This document shows, piece by piece, positions 25,701 to 34,385 of a DNA stretch of 34,385 bases. The stretch is taken from NCBI GenBank assembly GCA_021413475.1, contig JAIOQJ010000512.1, positions 1 to 34,385 of the forward strand, written 5' to 3'. Below the pieces are notes generated by a model. It saw only the letters and a program-made list of their open reading frames with translations, had not been told where the DNA came from and ran no database searches. Every line of letters starts with the position of its first letter. Within the stretch, counting starts at the first letter, position 1. Source of the DNA: Planctomycetota bacterium (GTDB taxonomy: Bacteria; Planctomycetota; Planctomycetia; Gemmatales; Gemmataceae). The position numbers and the translations under genes were made by a program.

Positions 25701-26453
25701 TTAAGTAACGGGCCGGATGTGCCGAATCGCCTCCGGCGGCAGCGCCATCGGTCCGTTTTCTTGATCGATGATGATGCCGTCGAAGGCCATTTCGAGTAGT
25801 CGCCCTTCGACTTCGCTACCATCCATGCGTTCCATTACAACTTGTCGGCCGAGCAGCCCGATCCGCCATTTCCAATCGGCCTCCAAGGCCGTCCGTTCAC
25901 CATGCCAGATTCGTTCGTACTCCGCGTCGAGGTGTCGAACGAGAATCTCAACCAAATCCGGCACTTCGAACGTTCTCTCTGAACAAATGCCGAGGGAGCT
26001 GGCGGCGGGTAATCCCATCTTCTCAAAATCATCGAGCGTCTGATTCACATTCACGCCGATGCCAGCCACGAGATGATTCGCCCCTGCCTCGCAGAGGATG
26101 CCGCAGACTTTCTTGCCGCGAATCAGCACGTCGTTCGGCCATTTGATCCGGGCCTGCAACCCCGTGGCTTCGAGAATGGTCTCGCAAACCGCGACCGCGG
26201 CCCAGGCGGTCAGCAGGGCGGGACGACGGAGTTCCGCGATCGGAAAAAGCAGCACGGACATCAGGATGCTGCTTCCCGCGGGGGCCTGCCAGACGCGATC
26301 GTATTGGCCTCGGCCGAGCGTCTGCGTTTCCGCGGTGACGACCAAGCCGTGCTTCGACGGATCGTTCGCATGCGAGGCAGCAATGGTGTTGGTGCTGGCA
26401 ACGGACGCGAGATGGAGTCGTTGCCGTCCGATGGGGATGCGTTGCTCGGTCAT
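25701..26453 (-). CDS. birA: Biotin--[acetyl-CoA-carboxylase] ligase
   Basis: 250 residues with no N-terminal DNA-binding domain, so a class I (ligase-only) BirA. It attaches biotin to the carboxyl-carrier protein of acetyl-CoA carboxylase via biotinyl-AMP. Seen: GRGQYDRVW at 48-55 (the common GRGRxGRxW with two changes), KWPND at 104-108 and the catalytic lysine near K115 in GKKVCGIL, plus GIGVNVNQ. The C-terminal SH3-like domain (GRQVVMERMDGSEVEGRLLEM) is present. The ATG at 26453 has only a weak ribosome-binding site. The 3' end abuts a palindrome. It is divergent from the subtilase. Confidence 0.92.
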   Translation of the reverse strand: MTEQRIPIGRQRLHLASVASTNTIAASHANDPSKHGLVVTAETQTLGRGQYDRVWQAPAGSSILMSVLLFPIAELRRPALLTAWAAVAVCETILEATGLQARIKWPNDVLIRGKKVCGILCEAGANHLVAGIGVNVNQTLDDFEKMGLPAASSLGICSERTFEVPDLVEILVRHLDAEYERIWHGERTALEADWKWRIGLLGRQVVMERMDGSEVEGRLLEMAFDGIIIDQENGPMALPPEAIRHIRPVT

Positions 26454-26665
26454 GATGACGTTCTATGATTCGCGAGAGGAAGGAAACCTCGATCCAGTCT
26501 CTTCATCGGCCGCCCGTCAGAGACCATCTCAAACCGTGCGGCAATTCGGGATCAGTAGTTTATCCTGCATAATCGCACCAATCGGCACTTTTGCTCCGAT
26601 CATAAATTCCGGCAGGACTCGACCCGAATTCAGGCAGGATACCCGTTAGAACCGTTCTCATCAAT

Positions 26666-26694
26666 TTGACATGCTCATCCGTGCGACTTAGCAT
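26666..26694 (+). promoter_or_regulatory. Sigma-70-type promoter of the subtilase gene
   Basis: TTGACA at 26666-26671 and TAGCAT at 26689-26694 with 17-base spacing. The start would be near 26701, giving a leader of about 174 bases that contains a short GGCCG/CGGCC hairpin. The surrounding gap 26454-26874 (421 bases) holds no other convincing feature; an opposite-strand open frame there was rejected. Confidence 0.55.
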
Positions 26695-26874
26695 TGTACA
26701 CAGAGATGGCACGGACGTTTGAACCGGGCCATCCGACATAAGCGGTTCACCTGTCTTTATCCGATTCCCCCTCGAACTGCATGGATTCCGGGAATCCCGT
26801 GCGACTCCGTCGGCCGTTGCCGTCGGCCCGTACGTTGTACGCCTCATTGATGCTGCAACCTGAAGGATCCTCAC

Positions 26875-29289
26875 ATGCCGAATCGTTCATCCATCATCCG
26901 AAAGAACGTCTTTCGCCAGGTCCGCCTGCAATACGACGAACTGGAAGCTCGTGATGTGCCCAGTGCGGCACTGCCGGATATCACAATTGACCACGATCAA
27001 TACGCCACGGACCATATCCTGGTCCGCTGGCTTGACGATCAGCCGGTGCAAAGCAACTTTTCCGCAGGCCTGGAAGATCTCGGGAACAACACCTACTCCG
27101 TTCGTCTGGCCGATGGAGTGAGCGTCGCGGATGCGATCGACTATTACGGCCAACTCTCGGGCGTCGATTTCGCCCAGGCCGACTTTGTCATCAACGTGGC
27201 CAGGACCTCGAACGATCCTTACGCCTCATCGCAATGGGCATTAAGCGCCATCGGGGCGCAGACGGCCTGGAACTACACCACCGGCAGCAACACGATCATC
27301 GTCGCGGTCATCGACACGGGCGTCAATTATTTGCATTCCGACCTGGCCGCGAATATATGGAGGAACGCGGGGGAGATCGCGGGGAACGGCCGAGACGACG
27401 ACGGCAACGGCTACGTTGATGATTCCCTCGGTTACGACTTCGTCAACAACGATAGCGACCCGCTCGACGACAATGGGCACGGCACGCACGTGGCAGGCAT
27501 CATCGGGGCAGTTGGCAACAACGGCGTCGGCGTCTCCGGTGTGAACTGGAACGTCAAGATCATGTCGCTCAAGTTCATGAACGCTGCCGGGTCGGGCTAT
27601 CTCAGCAATGCCGTCAAGGCGGTCAATTACGCGGTTCAGATGGGGGCCAAGGTCCTCAACAATAGCTGGGGCGGCGGCGGCTACGATGCCGCCATGGCCT
27701 CGGCCATTCAAAACGCTCAGAACCGTGGGGTGATCTTCGTCGCCGCCGCGGGGAATAGCGGCGCGAACAACGACGTGACCCCGGCGTATCCCGCCAATTA
27801 CTCGAATTCGAACGTCATCAGCGTGGCCGCGTCTGATTCGAACAACAATCTCGCGACCTTCTCCAACTATGGTGCCGGCACGGTCGATATCGCCGCCCCC
27901 GGCGTATCGATTCTCAGCACGTACCTCAACAACCAGTACGCGTATTACAGCGGCACTTCGATGGCGACGCCCTATGTCGCCGGGGCTCTCGCCCTAGTCT
28001 GGAGCCAAAATCCGACTTGGTCCTACAGCCAGGTGATCGCCAGCGTCCTCAATAACACCACCCGCCCAGCCGGCTTGGCGGGCAAGGTCACGACTGGGCT
28101 ATTGAACGTCGGCAATGCCGTGACCGCTGGCGCTCCCGTGCAAACTCCTCCTCCGGTTCAGACGCCCGCTCCGTCAATATCGTCCGCGTCATTCGCTGGC
28201 GGAACGAACTACTTCAACAGCCTGCGTGTCAACTTCGCCGGGGCGATCAATCCGGCGACTTTCACGGCCGACGATGTCTTCGTCACCGACCCCTCGGGCG
28301 CGCGGGTCAACGTCACCAGCATTTCCGCCGTCGCGGGTTCAAACAATTCACAGTTCAACGTCTACTTCGCGACGCAGACTCGCATCGGTGCCTACCAGGT
28401 AGTGATCGGGCCCGATATTCGCGACTCCTCAAATCGGCTGATGGATCAAAACAAGAACGGCGTCTCGGGTGAAACCGCCGACCGCTTCACGTTCTCCGGA
28501 AACCTCGGAGGTTCCCAGACCTTCGCCTCGGGGACGTTGAATCAGGCCATTGCCGATCAGTCAACCCTTACATCGACGATCACGATCAATCAGCACGTGC
28601 CGATCAGCAGCTTGGTAGTCAATCTCAGTATCAAGCACACTTACGACTCGGATCTCTCGATCATGCTCGTCTCGCCGACCGGGAAGTCCATTTATCTCTT
28701 CTATCGCCGTGGCGGTAGCGGCGACAACCTGACGAACACGACCTTCAGCGACGCTGCCACGACGGCCATCGCCAACGGTGCCGCCCCATTCAACGGCACG
28801 TACAAGCCTGAAAACGCCCTATCGGCCTTCCAGAACCTGGATGCCTACGGCACCTGGAAGCTCGTCATTACCGACATGGCACGTTACGACACGGGTACGC
28901 TGGTGAACTGGTCGATCACCCTGTCCAGCACCACGAACGTTTCGCGGGCCGCCAGCGACGGTGGCGAAAGCAACTTCGGAATCCCAGTCACGGCGGGTGA
29001 TTTTGCGAAGGGAACAAATGAACTCAGCGGCAGCTTCTCCGCAGGCAAGGGCGTGCAGGGGGAATTGGTCGCCTGGATCTCGACGCCCAATGATTCGAAT
29101 AAAGGGTTCGTCAATCAAGCGAACCTGCCAAGCAAGTCAGCTCGGACCCCGCGGGAAAGTCAGTCGGAATCAACGAGCACTCCGCTCGCGCGTTTGAATT
29201 CAACCATTCTGCACGGCCCGCTGGGCGAGGAATCGGCCGATGAAGTCGATATCGACGCCATGCTCGATGCCCTCTTCGTCGAGATTTGA
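26875..29289 (+). CDS. Subtilisin-like serine protease (S8) with a P-domain
   Basis: 804 residues. It starts with a planctomycete anchor-type motif (YDELEARDVPSA, 20-31) rather than a classical signal peptide. A short propeptide-like part (to about 110) precedes the protease: Asp147 (AVIDTGV), His202 (GHGTHVAG), Asn294 (AAAGNSG) and Ser362 (SGTSMATP) are all present. A proline-rich linker (419-435) leads to an Ig-like domain (436-541), then a proprotein-convertase P-domain (about 556-684), and an acidic tail. The 5' ribosome-binding site is AAGGA, 7 bases before the ATG. It is expected at the cell surface or outside. Its promoter is at 26666. P-domains usually stabilise the protease fold. Confidence 0.93.
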   Translation: MPNRSSIIRKNVFRQVRLQYDELEARDVPSAALPDITIDHDQYATDHILVRWLDDQPVQSNFSAGLEDLGNNTYSVRLADGVSVADAIDYYGQLSGVDFAQADFVINVARTSNDPYASSQWALSAIGAQTAWNYTTGSNTIIVAVIDTGVNYLHSDLAANIWRNAGEIAGNGRDDDGNGYVDDSLGYDFVNNDSDPLDDNGHGTHVAGIIGAVGNNGVGVSGVNWNVKIMSLKFMNAAGSGYLSNAVKAVNYAVQMGAKVLNNSWGGGGYDAAMASAIQNAQNRGVIFVAAAGNSGANNDVTPAYPANYSNSNVISVAASDSNNNLATFSNYGAGTVDIAAPGVSILSTYLNNQYAYYSGTSMATPYVAGALALVWSQNPTWSYSQVIASVLNNTTRPAGLAGKVTTGLLNVGNAVTAGAPVQTPPPVQTPAPSISSASFAGGTNYFNSLRVNFAGAINPATFTADDVFVTDPSGARVNVTSISAVAGSNNSQFNVYFATQTRIGAYQVVIGPDIRDSSNRLMDQNKNGVSGETADRFTFSGNLGGSQTFASGTLNQAIADQSTLTSTITINQHVPISSLVVNLSIKHTYDSDLSIMLVSPTGKSIYLFYRRGGSGDNLTNTTFSDAATTAIANGAAPFNGTYKPENALSAFQNLDAYGTWKLVITDMARYDTGTLVNWSITLSSTTNVSRAASDGGESNFGIPVTAGDFAKGTNELSGSFSAGKGVQGELVAWISTPNDSNKGFVNQANLPSKSARTPRESQSESTSTPLARLNSTILHGPLGEESADEVDIDAMLDALFVEI

Positions 29290-29293
29290 TCGA

Positions 29294-29370
29294 CTTGGCG
29301 AGCCGGCTCGCGTGAGCGGCCGGAGGAGTTTCAAATTCCTCCGGCCGCTCACGCGGGCCGGCTCGCCAAG
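29294..29370. repeat. 38-bp-arm inverted repeat (hairpin 4, gcgagccggctc type)
   Basis: Arms 29294-29331 and 29333-29370 are reverse complements with two mismatches, with almost no spacer. Each arm contains gcgagccggctcgc or a one-base variant. It lies between the convergent subtilase and the Tat-exported protein gene. It shares its outer 15 or so bases with hairpin 5, so it is a dispersed family. Confidence 0.88.
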
Positions 29371-29373
29371 ATT

Positions 29374-30681
29374 CTATTCACGCACGGGGCTCGCATAATC
29401 GCCGCGCATGAAGCCCGAATCCTTCGGCGCCGCGTACGACACATCGAGGTCGGGCGTCTCCAGCTTTTTCTTCTGCACCCGTGAATCCAGCGCCCAATCA
29501 AGAATGCCGCCCGTGAGCGCGGTCCGCTCGACGGGATAGGGTGCCTTGCCGGTCGCCAGGAACGACTCGACATGGATGGCAAGCGCTTCCAGGAACGCGG
29601 CACCGGGAGGCGGCGGTAGCCAGAAGAGCGTCGAAACGGGTTGTTTTTGGCCCTCGATAGTCGCGGCAAACGTGTCGTAGGAAACGTGACCATCGAGTTG
29701 CAGAACGTTCGCTTTCAGTCCATCGCGATACTCGATCAAGAACGCCTTGGGACCGGGGCCGCGGATCTCCCAGTTCGAAGGGAAGATATAGTGATTGCAG
29801 TTCTCGCGGATGTCGCCGGCGTTTCGCGACTGGCTACGGCCGAGTGCATGTTCCAGCAATTTCCATGACCATCGGCCTGCATCGCCCGCTTTCCAAACCG
29901 CGTCACCTTCCAAATATTCCACTGATTTGACCCCTTGCTGTCCCTCGCCCTCAGTACGGCGTTCGACCATGGTCTGCAACGCTTCGAGGGCGTGGATCCC
30001 GTAGGTTTCGAGTTCGCCGCGCGAGGCGAACAGTGCCTCCTTGATCTTGACGCCGAGCGGCAGTTCGAGTTCCGGCCGGCGCCAGGTGACCGGCAGGCTC
30101 GAACCCGCCATGAACGGGAAGCCCATCTTCTTCGCGGTCGCCACCATCTCGAAACCCTTCTTGCGATCGAACGACAGGTGCTTGTCGTTGAAGACCGGCA
30201 CGACCTTGTTCGAGGCGCGGAAGACCTCGACGATCTTCTGGAACATCTCGTAGCGAGGATAGAGCTTCTGGCCCTTGTCGTTGAACGGATAGTCGCCGTG
30301 CTCGCCGATCAAGAGCACGCCATCGACGGCCAGCTTGCCCGTGCCGAGCGTCAGGGCGTCGGCCACGCTCTTGCACGAACGGAAATTGTGCTGTTTGGCG
30401 AGTTTCTCGCTGAGATCATTCACTTTCGTTTGTTCGACAAAGGCGGAAACGATCTGCGAATCAGGGTACTGGTGCTTGCCATCCTTCAGATAGCCGTGCA
30501 GAAAACGTCCGCCGATGTGGTAGGCGTGCGACAGATAATGCCAGACCGAAGCGACTACCGCGATCTTTCTCGCGGGTGGCTTTTCGCGCTTCGGCGGCGA
30601 CAGCAAGGGCTGATGCTCGCCATGAAGAGAGCCCACCATCGAAATCGCAGCGGAAGAAGCCAGAAAATCGCGACGGTTCAT
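29374..30681 (-). CDS. Tat-exported protein of unknown function
   Basis: 435 residues from the ATG at 30681 (GAGG 7 bases before). The N-terminus has a twin-arginine motif (MNRRDFLASSAA) followed by a hydrophobic stretch, so it should be folded before export. The body is alpha/beta with a start like a nucleotide or ligand-binding fold (ARKIAVVASVWHYLSHAYHIGGRF) and motifs GVLLIGEHGDYP, FNDKHLSFD and GHVSYDTFA. The alternative start 33 bases upstream would hide the Tat signal and was rejected. It resembles planctomycete secreted enzymes, but no reaction can be named. It lies upstream of hairpin 4. Confidence 0.8.
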   Translation of the reverse strand: MNRRDFLASSAAISMVGSLHGEHQPLLSPPKREKPPARKIAVVASVWHYLSHAYHIGGRFLHGYLKDGKHQYPDSQIVSAFVEQTKVNDLSEKLAKQHNFRSCKSVADALTLGTGKLAVDGVLLIGEHGDYPFNDKGQKLYPRYEMFQKIVEVFRASNKVVPVFNDKHLSFDRKKGFEMVATAKKMGFPFMAGSSLPVTWRRPELELPLGVKIKEALFASRGELETYGIHALEALQTMVERRTEGEGQQGVKSVEYLEGDAVWKAGDAGRWSWKLLEHALGRSQSRNAGDIRENCNHYIFPSNWEIRGPGPKAFLIEYRDGLKANVLQLDGHVSYDTFAATIEGQKQPVSTLFWLPPPPGAAFLEALAIHVESFLATGKAPYPVERTALTGGILDWALDSRVQKKKLETPDLDVSYAAPKDSGFMRGDYASPVRE

Positions 30682-30771
30682 GTCAGTGCCTCGGTTGCAA
30701 AAGGAAAGACACAAGTAACTCCCGGGTGTTCCTTGTGTCTTCTTAGTAAATCCCGCTGGACACGCTTCGAC

Positions 30772-31278
30772 TTAGTTTTTCCGACCGGTGATCGCCATCA
30801 GTGCCGCCTGATATTGCCGGGCGTCATTCTTGGGGGCCTTGGCCATCGCTTCGCGGATCGCGGGCACGGCATCCTTCGCATCGGGGCCCATTGCCCCAAG
30901 TCCTAATGCCGCCCCTTGCTTCACGGATTCATCCTTCTCTTCCTTCAAAATTTGGATGAGCTTATCGACCACCTGCTTCTTGTTCGTCGGATCGATCTTG
31001 CCGATCGCGTGAGCGGCCGCGGCCTTGACCTTGGGGTCCTTGTCGTCGAGGGCCTTGATGATGTCTTCAACCGCTGGTTTTGCGAGGCTGGTCGAGATCG
31101 CCCCGAGCCGGCCGAGTTCTTTCAACGCGAAAATTTTGTCCTTCGCGTCTTTCGAGGTCTTGAGCATCTTGATGCACTTCTCGGCCTCGACCTCGTCGCG
31201 CGTCGGAGCGGCGACCAGCGTGATGCCGCCGAGAAGAAAAATTCCCAAGGTGATCGTGTGAAGTCGTCGGCTGGACAT
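30772..31278 (-). CDS. Secreted HEAT-repeat protein
   Basis: 168 residues with a signal peptide (residues 1-24, ending LVAAP). The remainder is a short array of helical repeats with the HEAT pattern (ALKELGRLGAIS, VKAAAAHAIGKID, VKQGAALGLGAMGPDA, AVPAIREAM), about three or four units. Probably binds a partner protein in the periplasm. AGGAA precedes the ATG at 31278. It is 90 bases upstream of the Tat-protein gene on the same strand, so they may be co-transcribed. Divergent from the PQQ-like lipoprotein. Confidence 0.82.
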   Translation of the reverse strand: MSSRRLHTITLGIFLLGGITLVAAPTRDEVEAEKCIKMLKTSKDAKDKIFALKELGRLGAISTSLAKPAVEDIIKALDDKDPKVKAAAAHAIGKIDPTNKKQVVDKLIQILKEEKDESVKQGAALGLGAMGPDAKDAVPAIREAMAKAPKNDARQYQAALMAITGRKN

Positions 31279-31444
31279 GGATGGTTCCTGATTCAGTTGA
31301 GGCGAGTAGGGTTGATGAGGGAACAGGGGAGAGGCAACCCCAGCGTATTAGACGCTTTCGGAACGCGTAAGTTCCGATCCTTTTTGATATACGACAATCC
31401 AATAAACTAATTTCAGCATCCTCACCTGAAAAAGGGGCTCGCAT

Positions 31445-32797
31445 ATGCGTTTCTGGTATCTCGGATTTCTATTCGCCCTGGGTTGCTCGTCGCAGGTATC
31501 CAAAGATATTCCGGTCGAAGGCGAAGAGAAAGCCGACCTCCGCACCCGCAAGAACGGCGTCGATTGGCCAACTTTTCTGGGGCCAACGCAAGACGGCGTC
31601 TCGCCCGAGAAGGGGATTTCGACCACCTGGCCGAAGGACGGCTTGAAGCCGATCTGGGAAGCACAAATGGGGCTGGGTTACGCCCCGCCCGTGGTCAGCA
31701 AGGGCCGGCTGTTTCATTTCGACCGCTTCGGCGAAAACAACCGCCTTACTTGCCGGAATGCCGAGACCGGCAAGCTCCTCTGGAAGTTCGAATTCCCGAC
31801 CGACTACGAAGATCGCTACGGCTATAGCCCCGGTCCGCGAGCCTGCCCGGTCGTGGATGAAGAGCGCGTGTATATCTACGGGCCCGAAGGGATGCTCCAC
31901 TGCTTGAACGCTTACAACGGCAAGGAAATTTGGAAAATCAACACCTCGAAGGAGTACCATGTCCACCAGAACTTTTTCGGGGTCGGCAGCGTGCCCGTGA
32001 TTGAAGGAGACTTGCTCATCGTCGCCATCGGCGGCAGTCCGAAGGGCCCCAGGCCCAACGACCTGCGTGAAGCCAAGGGCGACGGCACCGGTATCGTCGC
32101 TTTCGACAAGAAAACCGGCAAGGAAAAGTACCGGCTCAGCGACGAGCTTTCCAGCTACTCGAGCCCGACGATCGTAACCATTGGCGATCGCCGTTGGGGT
32201 TTCTATTTTTCTCGCGGCGGCTTGCTCGCCTTCGAGCCCGCCACCGGCAAGATCGACTTCTTCCACAAGTGGCGGGCGAAGAGCATGGAGAGCGTGAACG
32301 CCAGCAATCCGGTCATTGTGGGCGACAAAGTGCTGATCTCCGAGTGCTACGAGAAAGGGGCTGCCCTGCTCAAGATCAAGAACGGGGCCAAGCCCGAGGA
32401 AATTTGGACCGATGACGAGTACGACTATCGCGAAAAGCACCTGAAGTGCCACTGGAACACGCCGCAGCACGTCGATGGCTACATCTACGGTTCAAGCGGC
32501 CGACACGAGGACGAGGCCCAACTCCGCTGCGTTGAACTGGCTACCGGCAAGATCATGTGGAGCGAAAAAGGGCTGGAACGTTGTTCGCTTACCCGTATCG
32601 ACGGCCATTTCCTCTGCCAGGCCGAGCGTGGTGATCTCCTCCTGCTCAAGATCAACCCGAAGAAGTTCGATGTGGTCGCCCGCTGGAGTACCGAACTCGA
32701 CTATCCCACATGGGCCGCCCCGGTGGTTTCCAATGGGTTGATGTATGTTCGCGGGAAGAACAAGTTGGTTTGCGTGGAGTTGATTCCCGCGAAGTGA
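31445..32797 (+). CDS. PQQ-like beta-propeller lipoprotein
   Basis: 450 residues. A lipobox LFALGC gives Cys14 as the lipid-anchored first residue. After a short linker the sequence opens WPTFLGPTQDGVS, typical of planctomycete PQQ-like proteins, then about seven propeller blades of the form G.LL.W....P and G..I.W. The propeller is a pyrrolo-quinoline-quinone-type fold; the residues needed to bind PQQ were not established, so it may be a scaffold rather than a dehydrogenase. AAGGGG sits 7 bases before the ATG. Hairpin 5 follows immediately. Confidence 0.88.
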   Translation: MRFWYLGFLFALGCSSQVSKDIPVEGEEKADLRTRKNGVDWPTFLGPTQDGVSPEKGISTTWPKDGLKPIWEAQMGLGYAPPVVSKGRLFHFDRFGENNRLTCRNAETGKLLWKFEFPTDYEDRYGYSPGPRACPVVDEERVYIYGPEGMLHCLNAYNGKEIWKINTSKEYHVHQNFFGVGSVPVIEGDLLIVAIGGSPKGPRPNDLREAKGDGTGIVAFDKKTGKEKYRLSDELSSYSSPTIVTIGDRRWGFYFSRGGLLAFEPATGKIDFFHKWRAKSMESVNASNPVIVGDKVLISECYEKGAALLKIKNGAKPEEIWTDDEYDYREKHLKCHWNTPQHVDGYIYGSSGRHEDEAQLRCVELATGKIMWSEKGLERCSLTRIDGHFLCQAERGDLLLLKINPKKFDVVARWSTELDYPTWAAPVVSNGLMYVRGKNKLVCVELIPAK

Positions 32798-32801
32798 ATC
32801 C

Positions 32802-32874
32802 GATTGGCGAGCCGGCTCCCGGAGGGGCCGGAGTTGTATCCTCCGGCTCCTCACGGGAGCCGGCTCGCCAAATC
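32802..32874. repeat. Inverted repeat (hairpin 5, gcgagccggctc type)
   Basis: Left arm 32802-32833 and right arm 32840-32874 pair with one mismatch and short indels around a six-base loop. The outer part ttggcgagccggctc is shared with hairpin 4, 3.5 kb away. It lies between the convergent PQQ-like lipoprotein and a small secreted protein. Confidence 0.85.
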
Positions 32875-32882
32875 AATAACGT

Positions 32883-33281
32883 TCAATCTCCCGCCTTATC
32901 GTAATTCCCTTCAAGCACATTTTTGGCCGCGTCGTCGATGCCATCTCCCGTGAATTCAGTGACCTTGGCGGTTTTTCCCTTCACGTCGATCTTGAAGCTG
33001 AACTTGTAGCCGACATCCTTCGAGACTGGGAAGCCGCCCTTCTTCTCGAATTTGGTGACCTCGCACTTGATCGTGCCATCTTTGTCGGTGGTAAACTTGG
33101 CATCGAGCACGCAACCCTCGGTGCCGTTATCCATGGTGATCTGGACCATGTCTTTTTTCGGGAACCCGAGTTTCAAATCGAATCCCTCGGCCTTTTTGCC
33201 AAACGTGCCGGTGAGTTTCTTGTCTTCAGCGAACGCGACCCCGGTGATGAGGAACAACGCGACGACGGACAGGAAGCGCAT
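32883..33281 (-). CDS. Small secreted protein of unknown function
   Basis: 132 residues with a signal peptide (residues 1-18, ending AFA). The mature part is lysine-rich, predicted all-beta (TGTFGKKAEGFDLKLGFP, CVLDAKFTTDKDGTIKCEV, YKFSFKIDVKGKTAKV), with two cysteines that could form a disulphide. This resembles small planctomycete lipocalin-like or TIGR03066-type domains, an uncertain match. AAGGAG lies 7 bases before the ATG. Confidence 0.75.
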   Translation of the reverse strand: MRFLSVVALFLITGVAFAEDKKLTGTFGKKAEGFDLKLGFPKKDMVQITMDNGTEGCVLDAKFTTDKDGTIKCEVTKFEKKGGFPVSKDVGYKFSFKIDVKGKTAKVTEFTGDGIDDAAKNVLEGNYDKAGD

Positions 33282-33385
33282 ATCGAGACTCCTTGGTGGT
33301 GGAACTGATCCTTGAAAGCGTCCCTGCTGAGTTTATGGGTGGGTGCCGCCAGGAACAGTTCTAGCTCGGCACGTTCCTTTCCTCC

Positions 33386-34228
33386 TCACCCCACCCGATT
33401 CACCAACGTCCCGATCCCTGTGATGCTGATGCGGACCTCATCTCCGGAGGCCAGCGAGAAGCTATCGGGCGGCACGATACCGGTGCCGGTTAGGAGCATG
33501 GCACCATCGGGGAAGTCCATTTCCTTGCCGAGCCATTCGACCAGGCTTTCCGGGGTGCGGGCCATCTGGGCGAGCGTGGTCGTGCCTTCGAAACTGGGCT
33601 TTCCGCCGCGATTGATGGTGAGGCGAATTTCGACGCCCGGCAAAGCCGGCATGGCGCTGGCCAAAGTGATGACCGGGCCGATCGAGCAGGCACCGTTGTA
33701 GATTTTCGCCTGCGGAAGATAAAGCGGGTTCTCGCCTTCGATGTCGCGGGAGCTCATGTCGTTGCCGATGGTGTAGCCGACGATCTTGAGGGCCGGCGAG
33801 ATCACCAGCGTCAATTCCGGCTCGGGGACGTTCCACTTGCTGTCGTGGCGAATGCGGACCGGATCGCCGGGGGCGACCACGCGCGAGGCCGTGGCCTTCA
33901 AAAAGAGTTCCGGTCGCGGGGCCGTGTACACTTTGTCGTAGAACTGGGCGGCCCCGACCGACTCTTCTTCACGAGCGACTTTACTTCGTTTGTAGGTGAC
34001 GCCGGCGGCCCAGACTTCTTGCTGATCGACCGGAGCGAGCACTTTCAGTGAGGCGAGCGGTTCCGTTGCCTTACTGGCAGCCAGCAGTTGACCGGCCAGG
34101 CCCGCGGGGTCGGGCGAGGCCAGGAGGTCCCCGAGCGTGCCCGGCCAGGCGAAGATGGAAATCCGCTCATTATGCACCGCGCCGAACGCGATCTCGCCAT
34201 TGGCACGCCGAACTCGAGCAAGTTGCAT
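33386..34228 (-). CDS. Fumarylacetoacetate hydrolase (FAH) family enzyme
   Basis: 280 residues. The FAH fold is shown by NVPEPELTLVI (metal-binding acidic pair), GYTIGNDMSSRDIEGENPLYLPQAKIYNG and DGAMLLTGTGIV near the C-terminus. Members hydrolyse or dehydrate 2-oxo acids using a divalent metal. The GNDMSSRDIEGENPLYLPQAK segment resembles 2-keto-3-deoxy-sugar-acid dehydratases of sugar oxidation, but the substrate is not certain. The cytoplasmic enzyme starts at the ATG at 34228 with a weak GAG ribosome-binding site. It is the last complete gene of the window. Confidence 0.88.
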   Translation of the reverse strand: MQLARVRRANGEIAFGAVHNERISIFAWPGTLGDLLASPDPAGLAGQLLAASKATEPLASLKVLAPVDQQEVWAAGVTYKRSKVAREEESVGAAQFYDKVYTAPRPELFLKATASRVVAPGDPVRIRHDSKWNVPEPELTLVISPALKIVGYTIGNDMSSRDIEGENPLYLPQAKIYNGACSIGPVITLASAMPALPGVEIRLTINRGGKPSFEGTTTLAQMARTPESLVEWLGKEMDFPDGAMLLTGTGIVPPDSFSLASGDEVRISITGIGTLVNRVG

Positions 34229-34335
34229 CAGAATATCTCAAAGAAGGAGAATCGAGGGAGTGAAAAACGTGCTGCTATTGATATGTTCCCCGGCCTTATG
34301 CGACCATGCGTGGCGAGGTCCGAAATGAGCGGGGT

Positions 34336-34385
34336 TGCGTAAGCGCCCCGTGTATTCACACTCGCTAACACGGGGCGCTTACGCA
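34336..34385. repeat. Inverted repeat at the right edge (hairpin 6)
   Basis: Bases 34336-34353 and 34368-34385 are perfect reverse complements (18-bp arms, 14-base loop). The right arm ends at the last base of the window, so the full repeat may be longer. It sits upstream of the FAH gene start and probably downstream of a gene outside the window. Confidence 0.8.

Noticed and set aside
26560-26874. Minus-strand 104-codon open frame before the subtilase
   Set aside because: It occupies the promoter and leader of the subtilase, has no ribosome-binding site and no similarity to a known family.

Overview
The window reads as chromosomal DNA of a planctomycete, probably a Gemmata-like member of the Planctomycetes. 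The support is family-level and seen in the translated genes: a subtilase that opens with a planctomycete 'LEARDVPSA' anchor-type motif, a planctomycete cytochrome-c domain protein, a DUF1080 domain, a PQQ-like propeller lipoprotein, several caspase-like proteins, a YTV-like Cys-rich secreted protein, and a very high share of short secreted proteins of unknown function. No rRNA, tRNA, CRISPR array or transposase gene was seen.

Region 1 (about 99-8862, all minus strand) is the most unusual part. Three paralogous secreted caspase-like proteins follow each other. Each has a signal peptide and an intact His/Cys pair, and each carries a different C-terminal module: DUF1080 (7447-8862), five SEL1 repeats (5689-7230) and an FGE/SUMF1-type domain (3876-5615). 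Downstream on the same strand are a small cytoplasmic protein (3406-3738), a two-haem-motif secreted cytochrome-like protein (1294-3075) and a secreted protein with a possible FlgO/CsgG-like N-terminus (99-1241). A large nested palindrome splits the run at about 3200.

Region 2 (9205-18355) begins with a divergently transcribed membrane-anchored HEAT-like protein behind a good -35/-10 pair, then a zinc-ribbon membrane protein. Next come an ECF sigma factor translationally coupled to a membrane-anchored partner, and a Cys-rich secreted protein (all minus strand). A plus-strand operon follows, pairing a DUF4105/Lnb-like acyltransferase candidate with a cNMP-binding/patatin phospholipase. Two small coupled genes of unknown function close the region.

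Region 3 (18448-34228) mixes housekeeping genes (hemL, birA, a FAH-family enzyme) with envelope genes. The envelope genes are a large FtsX-type permease, a subtilase with a P-domain, a Tat-exported protein, a HEAT protein, a PQQ-like lipoprotein and two small secreted proteins. Upstream of a secreted protein built of four internal repeats (20268-21398) lies a convincing cyclic-di-GMP-I (GEMM-I) riboswitch at about 19966-20072.

Six long inverted repeats (arms of about 18-38 bp) recur in the window. Four of them occupy four of the six convergent gene junctions. They have related architecture but different sequences and look like REP/REPIN-type palindromes or bidirectional terminators. Functions for most secreted proteins here are inferred from motifs only, with no database search.
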